DNA of 64,000 nt from Citrobacter portucalensis (lineage in GTDB: Bacteria; Pseudomonadota; Gammaproteobacteria; Enterobacterales; Enterobacteriaceae): contig NZ_MVFY01000011.1 of assembly GCF_002042885.1 (NCBI RefSeq), positions 106,204 to 170,203 on the forward strand, in the 5' to 3' direction. Below are positions 50,676 through 62,789 of the stretch, piece by piece. The position numbers and the translations under genes are program-made. Position 1 is the first letter of the stretch; the number at the start of each line of letters is the position of its first letter. The notes under the pieces are model-generated. The model saw nothing but the letters and a program-made list of their open reading frames with translations, searched no databases and had not been told where the DNA came from.

Positions 50676-51854
50676 CTAAACATCCTTCACCCGCCCGGTC
50701 ATCCACAGCGTCACCACCGAAATCACCGCAATTACCCAATAGACAGCATAGTGACCGTAGCTTTGCGCAACTGCCCCCTGAATCACCCCTGCCAGAATGA
50801 CTCCCGTTGAAATACTGTTGGTAAATAATGTGGTCGCTGATCCCGCACGTCCGGGCATCAGATCCTGAAACCACAGCATGCCTATCCCGGCGATAATACC
50901 GATAAATACCGCGTTAAACAGTTGCAGCACCAGCAGCGCCGTACGGCTGTGAAAGAAGATCAAACCAAGATAAAACAGCACGCCTGCCGCGACGGCCGCG
51001 ATCATCATTCGCCGTTTGCCAAAGCGCTTCACGTAATAGCCCGCAAGAATCATCGCCGGAATTTCCAGTCCAGCCGCCGTCCCCATTAGAATCCCGGCCA
51101 GCTTGTCCGGCAAGCCCAGTTCGAGGCTTATCCACAGCGGCATATCGATGATGTACATGGTGTTGCAGGTCCACATCAGCGTGGAGGCAATAAACAACAT
51201 GCGTACATTTTTGTCCTGCCAACCGCCGGTCTGTTCCAGCGGCACGTCTACAGGCTGCTCCACCCGAGCAACTGACGGCAGTATCAGCGCAATCAGCACC
51301 AGGCTAATGGCAAAAATCCCTGCGGCAATGGAAAACATCGCCGTAAAGCCGTAATTCAGCGCCAGCATAAAAGCCAGCGGTGGGCCAATTACCCAGGCCA
51401 ATGAAAGCTGCGCACGCATCACCGAGCTAAACATCACCACTTCACGCGCGGAGTTATCAGCATATTCCCGCGCCAGCGCAAACAGCTGCGGCATGGCGGT
51501 GTTCGCCAGCGAGGCCAGCAGCACACCGCAGGTGATCAGCGTAAGATAGTGACGATTAAAGGCAAACAGCAACGCATTGCCAATTGCCATCAGGCAGCAG
51601 AACATGATCAACTTACGTCGATCGCCCTGGCTGTCGGATCGTTTCGCGAGGCCAAGGCTGACGACGATCCCGACAATCGCATTGACGGTGTAAAACAGCC
51701 CGACCCAAAATGGCTGTGCCCCGACTTCACGGCTCAGGAACAGACTCAGCGTGGGTGCCTGCAATGCCCCCGCCACGCCCATCATAAAAGCGACCAGCAT
51801 AAATGCCGCGTAAACACCGTTGAGGCGCCGTCCCATGGTCATAATCCAGAGCAT
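50676..51854 (-). CDS. setA: Sugar efflux transporter SetA
   Basis: The 392-residue MFS protein has about 12 spans and is nearly collinear with E. coli SetA (MNGVYAAFMLVAFMMGVAGA-like N terminus, NSAREVVMFSSVMRAQLSLA, LMWTCNTMYIIDMPLWISLE). SetA exports glucose, lactose and non-metabolisable glucosides and helps relieve glucose-phosphate stress. It lies directly downstream of sgrS/sgrT on the same strand, the usual sgrST-setA transcription unit. Confidence 0.96.
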   Translation of the reverse strand: MLWIMTMGRRLNGVYAAFMLVAFMMGVAGALQAPTLSLFLSREVGAQPFWVGLFYTVNAIVGIVVSLGLAKRSDSQGDRRKLIMFCCLMAIGNALLFAFNRHYLTLITCGVLLASLANTAMPQLFALAREYADNSAREVVMFSSVMRAQLSLAWVIGPPLAFMLALNYGFTAMFSIAAGIFAISLVLIALILPSVARVEQPVDVPLEQTGGWQDKNVRMLFIASTLMWTCNTMYIIDMPLWISLELGLPDKLAGILMGTAAGLEIPAMILAGYYVKRFGKRRMMIAAVAAGVLFYLGLIFFHSRTALLVLQLFNAVFIGIIAGIGMLWFQDLMPGRAGSATTLFTNSISTGVILAGVIQGAVAQSYGHYAVYWVIAVISVVTLWMTGRVKDV

Positions 51855-51882
51855 ATCTTTCCTTTTAAGCGCAGCTGAAACG

Positions 51883-52123
51883 AAAAAAGCCAGCAGATGA
51901 TACCTGCTGGCGCGGCGATTAACACCAATACTCAGTCACACATGATGTCTGCAATTTCCAATTCAGGAGTCAGATGTCATCTCCCACTGCATCAGCTCTT
52001 CGAGCATCTTTAAGCGCTGCGGGGCACTCAGGCAAGCCAACCAGGACGATTTTTCTGTCGCGGTAAAGTACTTCAACCAGAACTGACGCATAGATGACCC
52101 CTTCGTTGTCTCATCGCTTCATC
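51883..52123 (-). ncRNA. sgrS: Dual-function small RNA SgrS
   Basis: Read on the minus strand, the RNA starts near GATGAAGCG (52123) and ends at an intrinsic terminator. It contains the SgrT reading frame in its 5' half and, in its 3' part (51947-51921), the conserved ptsG-pairing segment CATGTGTGACTGAGTATTGG. The terminator stem GCCAGCAG/CTGCTGGC (51911-51889) is followed by a T-run (51888-51883). In E. coli SgrS, activated by SgrR under glucose-phosphate stress, pairs with ptsG and other mRNAs with Hfq. It is divergent from sgrR. Exact 5' end is by analogy. Confidence 0.93.
51963..52091 (-). CDS. sgrT: SgrT, peptide inhibitor of glucose uptake
   Basis: A 42-codon frame inside SgrS encodes a peptide that begins MRQFWLKYFTATEKSSWL and contains SAPQRLKMLEELMQWE, clearly homologous to the 43-residue E. 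coli SgrT. SgrT blocks the glucose transporter PtsG. AAGGGG lies 6-11 bases upstream of the ATG. The core FTAT...W...PQRL.MLE.LMQW is conserved while the ends diverge. Confidence 0.93.
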   Translation of the reverse strand: MRQFWLKYFTATEKSSWLACLSAPQRLKMLEELMQWEMTSDS

Positions 52124-52190
52124 GGAATCTATTATTGGCTTAATATAGGGATTATAAAATTGCTGAGTTTTCCGCAGGAGTTCCCCTTTT

Positions 52191-53846
52191 ATGTCTTCTG
52201 GTCGTTTGCAACAACAGTTCATCCGTCTGTGGCAATGCTGTGACGGCAAGACGCAAGAAACGACGCTCAACGAGCTGGCGGATCTGCTGAGCTGCTCGCG
52301 CCGCCATATGCGTACGCTGCTTAATACCATGCAGGATCGTGGCTGGTTAACGTGGGAAGCTGAAGTTGGACGAGGCAAACGCTCGCAACTGACATTCCTC
52401 TATACTGGGCTGGCGCTCCAGCAGCAGCGCGCGGAAGATCTACTGGAACAGGATCGCATCGATCAACTAGTGCAGCTTGTCGGTGACAAAACGGCCGTCC
52501 GGCAAATGCTGGTCTCCCACTTGGGCCGCAGCTTTCGCCAGGGTCGGCATATCATGCGCGTTCTCTATTATCGCCCGATGCACAACCTGCTCCCCGGTAC
52601 GGCATTACGCCGCTCCGAAACCCATATCGCCCGCCAAATTTTCAGTGCCTTAATTCGGGTAAATGAGGAAAATGGGGAACTGGAAGCGGACATTGCCCAT
52701 CACTGGCAGCAAATTTCACCTTTGCATTGGCGATTCTTCCTGCGCCCGGGGATCCATTTTCATCATGGCCGCGAGCTGGAAATGGAAGATGTTATCGCCT
52801 CGCTGAGGCGCATTAACGCCCTACCACTGTACTCACACATCACGCAGATCGTCTCTCCCACGGCCTGGACGCTGGATATCCATCTGGCCCAGCCAGATCG
52901 CTGGCTTCCCTGGCTATTGGGGCAGGTCCCCGCCATGATCCTGCCGCGAGAATGGGAAACGCTAAACAACTTTTCCAGCCACCCGATTGGTACCGGTCCG
53001 TATGCGGTAATGCGCAATACCAATAACCAACTGAAAATTCATGCATTTGATGATTACTTTGGCTACCGGGCGCTGATTGACGAAGTTAACGTTTGGGTAT
53101 TACCCGACATCGGAGAAGAGCCTGGCGGCGGGTTGACGCTAAAAGGTCCAACAGAGGATGAAAAGGCGATCGAAAGCCGCCTCGAAGAAGGTTGCTACTA
53201 CCTGTTGTTTGATGCGCGTAGCCACCGTGGCGCGAACCAGGAGGTTCGCGAGTGGGCAAGCCGCGTTCTCTCGCCAACGAATTTAATCTGCCACGCCGAT
53301 GAACAGTACCAGCGGTTGTGGTTTCCCGCCTACGGTTTGCTTCCCCGCTGGCATCACGCCAAACCTGGCCATGGAGAAAAACCCGCCGGGCTGGAAACGC
53401 TGACGATCACCTACTATCGCGATCATATCGAACACCGGATTATCGCGCAGATCATGAAAACGTTGCTGGCGCAGCATCAGGTACAGTTGAATATTCAGGA
53501 GATCGACTACGATCAATGGCATGCAGGTGAAATCGTCAGCGATATCTGGCTCAACAGCGCCAACTTTACCCTCCCGCTGGACTTCTCACTGTTCGCACAT
53601 TTGTGCGAAGTCCCTTTGCTGCAAAACTGTATCTCGCGGGACTGGGAAAACGATGCGGCTCGCTGGCGAACGGGCGAAATGAGCCTGGCAGCATGGTGCC
53701 AACAGTTGCTCGCCACAAAGGCCATTGTGCCATTAATCCACCACTGGCTGATCATTCAGGGACAGCGCAGTATGCGCGGGCTGCGCATGAATACCCTCGG
53801 CTGGTTTGATTTTAAATCGGCGTGGTTTGCGCCGCCGGATCCATAA
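52191..53846 (+). CDS. sgrR: Transcriptional regulator SgrR
   Basis: The 551-residue protein has an N-terminal winged HTH (about residues 1-110; [19 protein letters not shown]) fused to a solute-binding-protein-like domain (about 165-540; [20 protein letters not shown]). In E. coli SgrR activates sgrS and represses itself, sensing a metabolite under glucose-phosphate stress. It is divergent from sgrS with only about 67 bp between the two starts, so the sites are shared. It is followed by the thiBPQ leader. Confidence 0.96.
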   Translation: MSSGRLQQQFIRLWQCCDGKTQETTLNELADLLSCSRRHMRTLLNTMQDRGWLTWEAEVGRGKRSQLTFLYTGLALQQQRAEDLLEQDRIDQLVQLVGDKTAVRQMLVSHLGRSFRQGRHIMRVLYYRPMHNLLPGTALRRSETHIARQIFSALIRVNEENGELEADIAHHWQQISPLHWRFFLRPGIHFHHGRELEMEDVIASLRRINALPLYSHITQIVSPTAWTLDIHLAQPDRWLPWLLGQVPAMILPREWETLNNFSSHPIGTGPYAVMRNTNNQLKIHAFDDYFGYRALIDEVNVWVLPDIGEEPGGGLTLKGPTEDEKAIESRLEEGCYYLLFDARSHRGANQEVREWASRVLSPTNLICHADEQYQRLWFPAYGLLPRWHHAKPGHGEKPAGLETLTITYYRDHIEHRIIAQIMKTLLAQHQVQLNIQEIDYDQWHAGEIVSDIWLNSANFTLPLDFSLFAHLCEVPLLQNCISRDWENDAARWRTGEMSLAAWCQQLLATKAIVPLIHHWLIIQGQRSMRGLRMNTLGWFDFKSAWFAPPDP

Positions 53847-53898
53847 GAGCCAGCTCTTAATTGCTGCCCGGCAACAAAATCACTACACTAACGCCGTT

Positions 53899-54006
53899 CT
53901 CAACGGGGTGCTAAATAAAAAACATACACAAGATCATTCGATCTGTGTATGGGCTGAGAGATACCCGTCGAACCTGATCCGGATAATGCCGGCGAAGGGA
54001 TTTGAG
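53899..54006 (+). promoter_or_regulatory. TPP riboswitch (THI element) of thiBPQ
   Basis: The hallmark blocks of the TPP aptamer are present: ACGGGGTGC near 53903-53911, GGGCTGAGAGATACCC at 53950-53966, AACCTGATCCGGATAATGCC at 53971-53990 and GGCGAAGGGA at 53991-54000. The variable P3 helix arm, ACACAGAT-like around ATCATTCGAT, is in between. It lies about 42 bp ahead of the thiB GTG start and close to its GAGG box, fitting translational or combined control by thiamine pyrophosphate. In E. coli this leader is also seen as the SroA RNA. Confidence 0.97.
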
Positions 54007-54048
54007 GCTTATCTCAAGTCCTTTGCCACCCAACTATTGAGGTGCAAA

Positions 54049-55032
54049 GTGTTTAAAAAATGTCTTCCGCTTTTACTGCTGTGCGCAGCGCCTGCTTTCG
54101 CTAAACCTGTACTGACCGTCTATACCTACGACTCGTTCGCAGCTGACTGGGGCCCGGGCCCGACAATCAAAAAAGCCTTTGAAGCTGACTGCAACTGCGA
54201 GCTAAAGCTGGTGGCGCTGGAAGATGGCGTCTCGCTGCTTAACCGCTTGCGCATGGAAGGAAAAAACAGCAAAGCCGACGTCGTGCTGGGTCTGGATAAC
54301 AACCTTCTGGAAGCCGCCACACAAACCAAACTGTTTGCCAAAAGCGGTGTAGCAAACGACGCCGTTAACGTACCCGGCGGCTGGAAAAATGACACCTTTG
54401 TTCCGTTTGATTACGGCTACTTCGCCTTCGTTTATGATAAAAACAAGCTGAAGAATCCGCCCAAAAGCCTGAAAGAACTGGTAGAGAGCGACCAAAAATG
54501 GCGCGTCATTTATCAGGATCCGCGTACCAGCACGCCGGGATTGGGTCTGCTGCTATGGATGCAGAAAGTCTATGGCGATAAAGCGCCAGAGGCGTGGCAG
54601 AAGCTGGCGGCAAAAACCGTCACCGTCACCAAGGGCTGGAGCGAAGCCTACGGCCTGTTCCTGAAAGGTGAAAGCGATCTGGTGCTCAGCTACACCACCT
54701 CTCCGGCCTATCACATCATCGCCGATAAAAAAGACAACTACGCCGCAGCCGACTTTAGCGAAGGCCATTATTTGCAGGTGGAAGTCGCCGCCCGTACCGC
54801 GGCCAGCAAGCAGCCGGAACTGGCCGAGAAATTCCTGAAGTTTATGGTATCCCCGGCATTCCAGAATGCGATTCCGACCGGCAACTGGATGTATCCCGTG
54901 ACGCAAGTCGCCCTACCGCCAGGATTCGAGCAACTGAATAAACCGGCCACCGCGCTGGAATTTACGCCGCAGCAGGTTGCGGCCCAGCGTCAGGCATGGA
55001 TTAGCGAATGGCAACGCGCCGTCAGCCGTTAA
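54049..55032 (+). CDS. thiB: Thiamine/TPP-binding periplasmic protein ThiB
   Basis: The 327-residue solute-binding protein of the thiamine ABC importer has a signal peptide with cleavage after Ala18 (CAAPAFA/KPVLTVY) and then the YTYDSFAADWGPGP start of the mature domain. The start is a GTG at 54049 (FKKCLPLLLL follows), with GAGG at 54039-54042; a longer frame back to 53806 would cross the riboswitch and is rejected. It overlaps thiP by 25 bp. Confidence 0.96.
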   Translation: MFKKCLPLLLLCAAPAFAKPVLTVYTYDSFAADWGPGPTIKKAFEADCNCELKLVALEDGVSLLNRLRMEGKNSKADVVLGLDNNLLEAATQTKLFAKSGVANDAVNVPGGWKNDTFVPFDYGYFAFVYDKNKLKNPPKSLKELVESDQKWRVIYQDPRTSTPGLGLLLWMQKVYGDKAPEAWQKLAAKTVTVTKGWSEAYGLFLKGESDLVLSYTTSPAYHIIADKKDNYAAADFSEGHYLQVEVAARTAASKQPELAEKFLKFMVSPAFQNAIPTGNWMYPVTQVALPPGFEQLNKPATALEFTPQQVAAQRQAWISEWQRAVSR

Positions 55033-56618
55033 TCCCCGGCTGGCTGGTTCCAGGGCTTACCGCCGCCACGCTGATGGTGGCCGTTGCCCTGGCCGCATTT
55101 TTGGCACTGTGGTTTAACGCCCCGCAGGGAGAATGGCTCTCGCTGTGGCAAGACGACTACCTGTGGCACGTGGTGCGCTTTTCTTTCTGGCAGGCTTTTT
55201 TATCCGCTGTGCTGTCGGTTGTCCCGGCGATTTTCCTTGCCAGAGCGCTCTATCGTCGCCGTTTTCCAGGACGTCTGGCGCTGCTGCGCCTGTGCGCGAT
55301 GACGTTAATCCTGCCAGTGCTGGTCGCGGTATTCGGTATTCTTAGCGTCTACGGCCACCAGGGTTGGCTGGCCTCGCTCTGGCATACATTCGGGCTGGAG
55401 TGGACGTTTTCGCCATACGGTTTGCAGGGCATTCTGCTGGCGCATGTCTTTTTCAATCTGCCGATGGCCAGCCGCCTGCTGTTACAGTCGCTGGAGAATA
55501 TTCCCGGCGAACAGCGGCAGTTAGCCGCTCAGTTGGGTATGCGTGGCTGGCATTTCTTCCGTTTTGTTGAATGGCCGTGGCTGCGTCGTCAGATCCTGCC
55601 CGTCGCGGCACTCATCTTTATGCTGTGCTTCGCCAGCTTCGCCACCGTTCTGTCGCTTGGCGGCGGGCCACAGGCCACCACCATCGAGCTGGCTATCTAT
55701 CAGGCGCTGAATTTTGATTACGATCCTGCCCGCGCAGCCATGCTGGCGTTGATCCAGATGGTTTGTTGTTTGGCGCTGGTGCTCCTCAGCCAACGTCTGA
55801 GCCGGGCGATTGCTCCCGGTGCTACCCTGTTACAAGGCTGGCGCGATCCCGACGATCGCCTGCACAGCCGACTGGCTGACGCAATCCTGATTATTCTTGC
55901 CCTGTTGCTGTTACTGCCGCCGTTGCTGGCGGTGATTGTCGATGGCTTAAACCGCCATGTTCTGGATGTACTGATGCAGCCAGTGCTGTGGCAGGCGCTG
56001 GGAACCTCGCTGCGCATCGCATTAGCAGCAGGAGCGTTATGCGTGATACTCACCATGATGCTGTTATGGAGCAGTCGTGAACTGCGCGCCCGACAGCAGG
56101 TGCTGGCAGGCCAGATGCTGGAGCTTAGCGGCATGATGATCCTCGCCATGCCGGGTATCGTGTTAGCTACCGGCTTCTTTCTGCTGCTCAATAACACCAT
56201 TGGTCTTCCTGAATCTGCCGACGGCATTGTCATTTTTACCAATGCGCTGATGGCGATCCCTTACGCGCTGAAAGTGCTGGAAAACCCAATGCGTGACGTC
56301 ACTGCGCGCTACAGTATGTTGTGCCAGTCGTTGGGCATTGAGGGATGGTCGCGCCTGAAAGTGGTTGAACTGCGCGCCCTGAAGCGCCCGCTGGCGCAGG
56401 CGATGGCGTTTGCCTGCGTCCTGTCGATTGGCGATTTTGGCGTAGTGGCGTTATTTGGTAATGAGGATTTCCGTACCCTGCCGTTTTATTTATATCAGCA
56501 GATTGGCTCTTATCGCAGTCAGGATGGCGCGGTTACGGCGTTATTACTGCTGATCCTGTGCTTTACGCTGTTTACCGTTATTGAGAAATTGCCGGGTCGA
56601 AATGTTAAAACTGATTGA
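55008..56618 (+). CDS. thiP: Thiamine ABC transporter permease ThiP
   Basis: The 536-residue inner-membrane permease is a tandem duplication of two binding-protein-dependent permease domains, each with about six spans and an EAA loop ([22 protein letters not shown] in the first half, [20 protein letters not shown] in the second). It works with ThiB and ThiQ and overlaps both genes, so translation is coupled. Confidence 0.96.
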   Translation: MATRRQPLIPGWLVPGLTAATLMVAVALAAFLALWFNAPQGEWLSLWQDDYLWHVVRFSFWQAFLSAVLSVVPAIFLARALYRRRFPGRLALLRLCAMTLILPVLVAVFGILSVYGHQGWLASLWHTFGLEWTFSPYGLQGILLAHVFFNLPMASRLLLQSLENIPGEQRQLAAQLGMRGWHFFRFVEWPWLRRQILPVAALIFMLCFASFATVLSLGGGPQATTIELAIYQALNFDYDPARAAMLALIQMVCCLALVLLSQRLSRAIAPGATLLQGWRDPDDRLHSRLADAILIILALLLLLPPLLAVIVDGLNRHVLDVLMQPVLWQALGTSLRIALAAGALCVILTMMLLWSSRELRARQQVLAGQMLELSGMMILAMPGIVLATGFFLLLNNTIGLPESADGIVIFTNALMAIPYALKVLENPMRDVTARYSMLCQSLGIEGWSRLKVVELRALKRPLAQAMAFACVLSIGDFGVVALFGNEDFRTLPFYLYQQIGSYRSQDGAVTALLLLILCFTLFTVIEKLPGRNVKTD

Positions 56619-57300
56619 TATCACATGGCTGTATCACCATTTGCCTATGCGCTTTACGCTGTCGGTCACGCGCGGTGAGCAAATAGCTGTACTCGGGCCC
56701 AGCGGCGCCGGGAAAAGTACGCTGCTGAATCTGATTGCCGGCTTTCTCACGCCTGCCAGCGGTACCATGATGATTGACGGTGAAGATCACACCACCACGC
56801 CGCCCTCACGCCGTCCCGTTTCCATGTTGTTTCAGGAAAATAACCTGTTCAGCCATCTGAGCGTACAGCAAAACATCGGCCTGGGCCTGAATCCGGGATT
56901 GAAGCTGAACACATCGCAGCGGGAGAAAATGCACCACATCGCTCAACAAATGGGACTCGACTCTCTGCTGGAACGCCTCCCCGGCGAACTTTCCGGCGGG
57001 CAGCGACAGCGCGTGGCGCTGGCGCGTTGTCTGGTGCGGGAACAACCTATTTTACTGCTTGATGAACCGTTCTCAGCGCTCGATCCCGCGCTGCGCCAGG
57101 AGATGCTAACGCTGGTCGCCGAAGTCTGTCGCGAGAAGCAGCTAACGTTACTGATGGTTTCTCACAGCGTAGAAGATGCGGCGCGAATTGCGTCCCGCTC
57201 GATTGTGGTCGCCGATGGGCGCATCGCGTGGCAGGGCAAAACGGACGATCTGTTAAGCGGCAACGCCAGCGCCTCGGCGCTATTGGGCATTAAAGCATAA
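56602..57300 (+). CDS. thiQ: Thiamine ABC transporter ATPase ThiQ
   Basis: The 232-residue ABC ATPase has Walker [10 protein letters not shown] at residues 32-40, the Q-loop in [11 protein letters not shown], signature [15 protein letters not shown] and Walker [17 protein letters not shown] 56602 ([13 protein letters not shown]) overlaps thiP by 17 bp and matches E. coli; an upstream frame start at 56581 is less likely. It ends the thiBPQ operon. Confidence 0.96.
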   Translation: MLKLIDITWLYHHLPMRFTLSVTRGEQIAVLGPSGAGKSTLLNLIAGFLTPASGTMMIDGEDHTTTPPSRRPVSMLFQENNLFSHLSVQQNIGLGLNPGLKLNTSQREKMHHIAQQMGLDSLLERLPGELSGGQRQRVALARCLVREQPILLLDEPFSALDPALRQEMLTLVAEVCREKQLTLLMVSHSVEDAARIASRSIVVADGRIAWQGKTDDLLSGNASASALLGIKA

Positions 57301-57305
57301 TGCGT

Positions 57306-57387
57306 TGCCGGATGACGGCGTGAACGCCTTATCCGGCCCGCAGGTCGCACATTTTGTAGGCCGGATAAGGCGAAGCCGCCATCCGGC
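57306..57387. repeat. BIME (two REP units) between thiQ and yabI
   Basis: Inverted units at 57306-57338 (TGCCGGATGACGGCG...TTATCCGGCCC) and 57356-57387 (GTAGGCCGGATAAGGCG...GCCATCCGGC), in the gap between the convergent thiQ and yabI. Confidence 0.92.
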
Positions 57388-57397
57388 AAAGGTATCG

Positions 57398-58165
57398 TCA
57401 GTAACCTACAACCTTACGCAGAATGTCGATATACACCGGCATCAGCGGATGGCGCAGTAACGCCACCAGCGCGACCACGCCGATCCCGAGCGTTAACGGC
57501 GCCAGATACAGCAAACGGCTGCGGGGGAAATACGCCGTTAAGCGATCAACAGCCGCTTTGCCACTACGCCATAGCCGCCAGCAAAACCAGCCGCCCACCC
57601 AGAGCAACACCGCCGTCGCCAGCAGCAACCATTTAAAATCCCCGCTCTGCATATCAGAAGGGATATCAATTGCCGCTCCCGCCAGGATCCCCGGCAGGAA
57701 GTAGAACGGTGGCCACAGCACGCAGCCAATAATATTCGGGACGATAAATTTAGCGACAGGCAGATCCAGCATGCCTGCTACCATCGGCACCAGCGGGCGC
57801 GTCGGTCCGACAAAACGCCCCACCAGAATAGTAAACATGCTGTGCTGATGCAGGGCGTGCTCGGTTTTATCCAGCAACGCTTTGTTCTTTTTCATGAACG
57901 ACCAACGGTGCAATGGCTTTTTAAAGCGCCAGCCCAACCAGAAGGAGATCCAGTCCCCCAACAGGCAGCCGACAATGCCCGCAAGCCAGGCATGCCAGAA
58001 GTTCAGTTCGCCGCTGCCAATCAGCGCGCCCAACCCCGCCATCATCACGGTCCCGGGCAGAATCAGACCAACCAGCGCCAGCGACTCCAAAAAAGCCACC
58101 AGAAGTACGGCGATCAGAGAGTACAGGGCGGACTGGAGAATAAAGTGTTCCAGCAATGCTTGCAT
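57398..58165 (-). CDS. yabI: DedA-family inner-membrane protein YabI
   Basis: The 255-residue DedA protein has about six hydrophobic segments and the family motifs FLESLALVGLILPGTVMM, GDWISFWLGWRFKKP and GRFVGPTRPLVPMVAGM. DedA proteins act as lipid scramblases or transporters, including undecaprenyl phosphate recycling for some members; the specific substrate of YabI is uncertain. It stands between thiQ and araC as in E. coli. Confidence 0.95.
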   Translation of the reverse strand: MQALLEHFILQSALYSLIAVLLVAFLESLALVGLILPGTVMMAGLGALIGSGELNFWHAWLAGIVGCLLGDWISFWLGWRFKKPLHRWSFMKKNKALLDKTEHALHQHSMFTILVGRFVGPTRPLVPMVAGMLDLPVAKFIVPNIIGCVLWPPFYFLPGILAGAAIDIPSDMQSGDFKWLLLATAVLLWVGGWFCWRLWRSGKAAVDRLTAYFPRSRLLYLAPLTLGIGVVALVALLRHPLMPVYIDILRKVVGY

Positions 58166-58284
58166 AATGTGTCCGTCAAATTTACGAAGCAGGGATTTTG
58201 ATAACCCCTCTCAACTTCGTCAAGCCATCAATTGTCTGAATAGATTGCGAGTTATGACAACTTTCAGGATACATCATTCACTTT

Positions 58285-59130
58285 TTATTCACATCCAGCG
58301 CGAAACTCGCTCGGACTGGCACCGGTACATTTTTTGAAAACACGAGAGAAATAGAGCTGGTCGTCAAAACCAACATTGCGACCTACGGTGGCGATAGGCA
58401 TACGTGTGGTACTCAGCAGTAGCTTCGCCTGGCTGATGCGCTGGTCCTCGCGCCAGCTTAATACGCTGATCCCCAACTGCTGACGGAACAGATGCGACAA
58501 ACGGGAAGGCGACAGGCAGACGTGCTGCGCGACGCTGGCGATATCAAAATTGCTGTCCGCCAGGTGATCGCTGATGTACTGGCAGGCATCGCGGACGCGG
58601 TTGTCCATGGGCGGGTGTAGCGATTCATTGATGGCTTCCATACGTCGGAGCAACAACTGCTCCAGTAAATTAATCGCCAGCAGTTCGGAATAACGACCTT
58701 CTCCCTGCCCGGCGTTAATTATTTGCCCAAACAGCTCGTTAAAATGCGGCTGATGTGCTTCATCCGGGCGGAAAAAACCGGTCTGGCCAAAAATAGCCGG
58801 CCAGGTCAGCCACTCCTGCCAGTAGGCGCGCGGACGAAAGTAAACCCACTGGTGATACCACTCGCTGGCATCAGGATGGCGCCCGTAGTGGTGAATTTCT
58901 CCAGGTGGAAACAACAGAATATCGCCAGGCCGGCAGACAAACTGCTTGCCCTGATTATTGATAACCCCTTCGCCACGGATGGTGAGATTGAGGATATAAC
59001 CCTTCATACCCAGCGGCCTGTCGATAAAAAAATCCAGGTATCCGTTCGCCTCAATGGGGGTTAATCCGGCCACCAAATGCGCGTTAAACGAATAACCAGG
59101 CAACAGGGGATCGTTTTGCGTTTCAGCCAT
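58285..59130 (-). CDS. araC: Arabinose operon regulator AraC
   Basis: The 281-residue regulator has an N-terminal arm and cupin domain that binds L-arabinose ([20 protein letters not shown]), a dimerisation helix and two C-terminal HTH motifs ([43 protein letters not shown]). It activates araBAD with arabinose and represses without. The protein stops at FRAGCE and lacks the short C-terminal tail of E. coli AraC (292 residues), consistent with the known C. freundii protein. It is divergent from araB. Confidence 0.97.
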   Translation of the reverse strand: MAETQNDPLLPGYSFNAHLVAGLTPIEANGYLDFFIDRPLGMKGYILNLTIRGEGVINNQGKQFVCRPGDILLFPPGEIHHYGRHPDASEWYHQWVYFRPRAYWQEWLTWPAIFGQTGFFRPDEAHQPHFNELFGQIINAGQGEGRYSELLAINLLEQLLLRRMEAINESLHPPMDNRVRDACQYISDHLADSNFDIASVAQHVCLSPSRLSHLFRQQLGISVLSWREDQRISQAKLLLSTTRMPIATVGRNVGFDDQLYFSRVFKKCTGASPSEFRAGCE

Positions 59131-59302
59131 AATTTCAATACTCCCTACGTCCTGCCAAGAAACAATTTGTCCATATTACGCCAGACATCATCGCTGTCGC
59201 CCCTGCGGGCCGCTGTATTTGCGGCAATGGACCACCAACCCCGCTTGTGAAAAGCTCTTTGTAAAAAACATGTACTACGCCAACGTCAAAATCGGCTAAC
59301 AA

Positions 59303-59346
59303 AAGTGTCTATAACTACGGCAGAAATGTCCACATTGATTATTTGC
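59303..59346. promoter_or_regulatory. araO1 region (AraC operator)
   Basis: The stretch AAGTGTCTATAAC...GGCAGAAATGTCCACATTG, continuing into GATTATTTGC, follows the E. coli araO1L/araO1R sequence almost base for base and lies between the araC start and the CRP site. It should mediate autorepression of araC. Confidence 0.75.
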
Positions 59347-59360
59347 ACAGCGTCACACTT
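59339..59360. promoter_or_regulatory. CRP site of the ara regulatory region
   Basis: TTATTTGCACAGCGTCACACTT contains a good TCACA half-site (59353-59357) and a poor left half, as in the E. coli araBAD CRP site. It is placed between araO1 and araI1. Confidence 0.75.
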
Positions 59361-59370
59361 TGTGATGCCA

Positions 59371-61179
<1,809 letters not shown>

Positions 61180-61189
61180 GGACACGACA

Positions 61190-62692
61190 ATGACGATTTT
61201 TGATAACTATGAAGTGTGGTTTGTGATTGGTAGCCAGCATCTGTATGGCCCTGAAACCCTGCGTCAGGTAACCCAACATGCCGAGCACGTCGTTAACACA
61301 CTGAATACTGAAGCCAAACTGCCCTGCAAGCTGGTATTAAAACCGCTGGGCACTTCCCCTGACGAGATTACCGCTATCTGTCGTGACGCGAACTACGACG
61401 ATCGCTGTGCAGGGATGGTGGTCTGGCTGCATACCTTCTCCCCGGCCAAAATGTGGATTAACGGTCTGACTATCCTCAACAAGCCGCTGATGCAGTTCCA
61501 CACCCAGTTCAATGCCGCACTGCCGTGGGACAGCATTGATATGGACTTTATGAACCTGAACCAGACTGCGCACGGCGGTCGTGAGTTCGGCTTCATCGGC
61601 GCGCGTATGCGTCAGCAGCATGCCGTGGTCACCGGTCACTGGCAGGATAAACAAGCGCACGAACGCATTGGCTCCTGGATGCGCCAGGCCGTGTCCAAAC
61701 AAGATACCCGCCACCTGAAAGTCTGCCGTTTTGGCGACAACATGCGTGAAGTTGCGGTCACCGATGGCGATAAAGTCGCTGCGCAGATCAAGTTCGGCTT
61801 CTCGGTAAACACCTGGGCCGTGGGCGATCTGGTGCAGGTAGTGAACGCAATTAGCGACGGTGAAATCAACGCGCTAATCGATGAGTACGAAAGCACCTAT
61901 ACCATGACGGCGGCGACGCAAGTCCACGGTGAAAAACGTCAGAATGTCCTGGAAGCGGCCCGTATTGAACTGGGGATGAAGCGCTTCCTGGAACAGGGCG
62001 GATTCCACGCCTTCACCACCACATTTGAAGATTTACACGGCCTGAAACAGCTCCCTGGTCTGGCCGTACAGCGTCTGATGCAGCAAGGCTACGGTTTTGC
62101 GGGCGAAGGCGACTGGAAAACCGCCGCTCTGCTTCGCATCATGAAGGTGATGTCAACCGGTCTGCAGGGCGGCACCTCATTTATGGAGGATTACACCTAC
62201 CACTTCGAGAAAGGCAACGATCTGGTGCTCGGCTCGCACATGCTGGAAGTGTGCCCGTCCATCGCGGTGGAAGAGAAACCGATCCTCGACGTACAGCACC
62301 TCGGCATTGGTGGTAAAGACGATCCTGCCCGTCTGATCTTCAACACCAAAACCGGCCCGGCAGTGGTTGCCAGCCTGATCGATCTCGGCGATCGCTATCG
62401 CCTGCTGGTTAACTGCATCGACACGGTACAAACGCCGCACTCCCTGCCAAAACTGCCTGTCGCTAACGCGCTGTGGAAAGCTCAACCGGATCTGCCAACC
62501 GCTTCTGAAGCCTGGATCCTGGCCGGTGGCGCGCACCACACTGTGTTCAGCCACGCGCTGGATCTGAACGATATGCGCCAGTTCGCTGAAATGCATGATA
62601 TCGAGATCGCGGTGATCGATAACGATACCCGCCTGCCGGCCTTTAAGGACGCGCTGCGCTGGAACGAAGTGTATTACGGGTTCAAACGTTAA
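61190..62692 (+). CDS. araA: L-arabinose isomerase
   Basis: The 500-residue Mn-dependent isomerase converts L-arabinose to L-ribulose. It is collinear with E. coli AraA ([17 protein letters not shown] at the start, [20 protein letters not shown] and [16 protein letters not shown] around the metal site, [17 protein letters not shown] near the end). It lies between araB and araD and is separated from araD by a REP element. Confidence 0.97.
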   Translation: MTIFDNYEVWFVIGSQHLYGPETLRQVTQHAEHVVNTLNTEAKLPCKLVLKPLGTSPDEITAICRDANYDDRCAGMVVWLHTFSPAKMWINGLTILNKPLMQFHTQFNAALPWDSIDMDFMNLNQTAHGGREFGFIGARMRQQHAVVTGHWQDKQAHERIGSWMRQAVSKQDTRHLKVCRFGDNMREVAVTDGDKVAAQIKFGFSVNTWAVGDLVQVVNAISDGEINALIDEYESTYTMTAATQVHGEKRQNVLEAARIELGMKRFLEQGGFHAFTTTFEDLHGLKQLPGLAVQRLMQQGYGFAGEGDWKTAALLRIMKVMSTGLQGGTSFMEDYTYHFEKGNDLVLGSHMLEVCPSIAVEEKPILDVQHLGIGGKDDPARLIFNTKTGPAVVASLIDLGDRYRLLVNCIDTVQTPHSLPKLPVANALWKAQPDLPTASEAWILAGGAHHTVFSHALDLNDMRQFAEMHDIEIAVIDNDTRLPAFKDALRWNEVYYGFKR

Positions 62693-62706
62693 TTGGCGAA
62701 ACGAAT

Positions 62707-62776
62707 TGCCCGGTGGCATTTCATTTACCGGGCCTACAAATCACCGTAGGCCGGATAAGCGAAGCGCCATCCGGCA
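62707..62776. repeat. BIME (two REP units) inside araBAD, between araA and araD
   Basis: Inverted units at 62707-62736 (TGCCCGGTGGC...ACCGGGCCTAC) and 62745-62776 (GTAGGCCGGATAAGCG...GCCATCCGGC). The element is within the operon and could stabilise the upstream araBA message or lower araD expression. Confidence 0.9.
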
Positions 62777-62789
62777 TTCAGGAGTTAAC

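Noticed and set aside
53806..54048. N-terminal extension of ThiB by about 80 residues
   Set aside because: The frame is open but would translate the TPP riboswitch and place the signal peptide internally; the GTG at 54049 with GAGG upstream fits the family.
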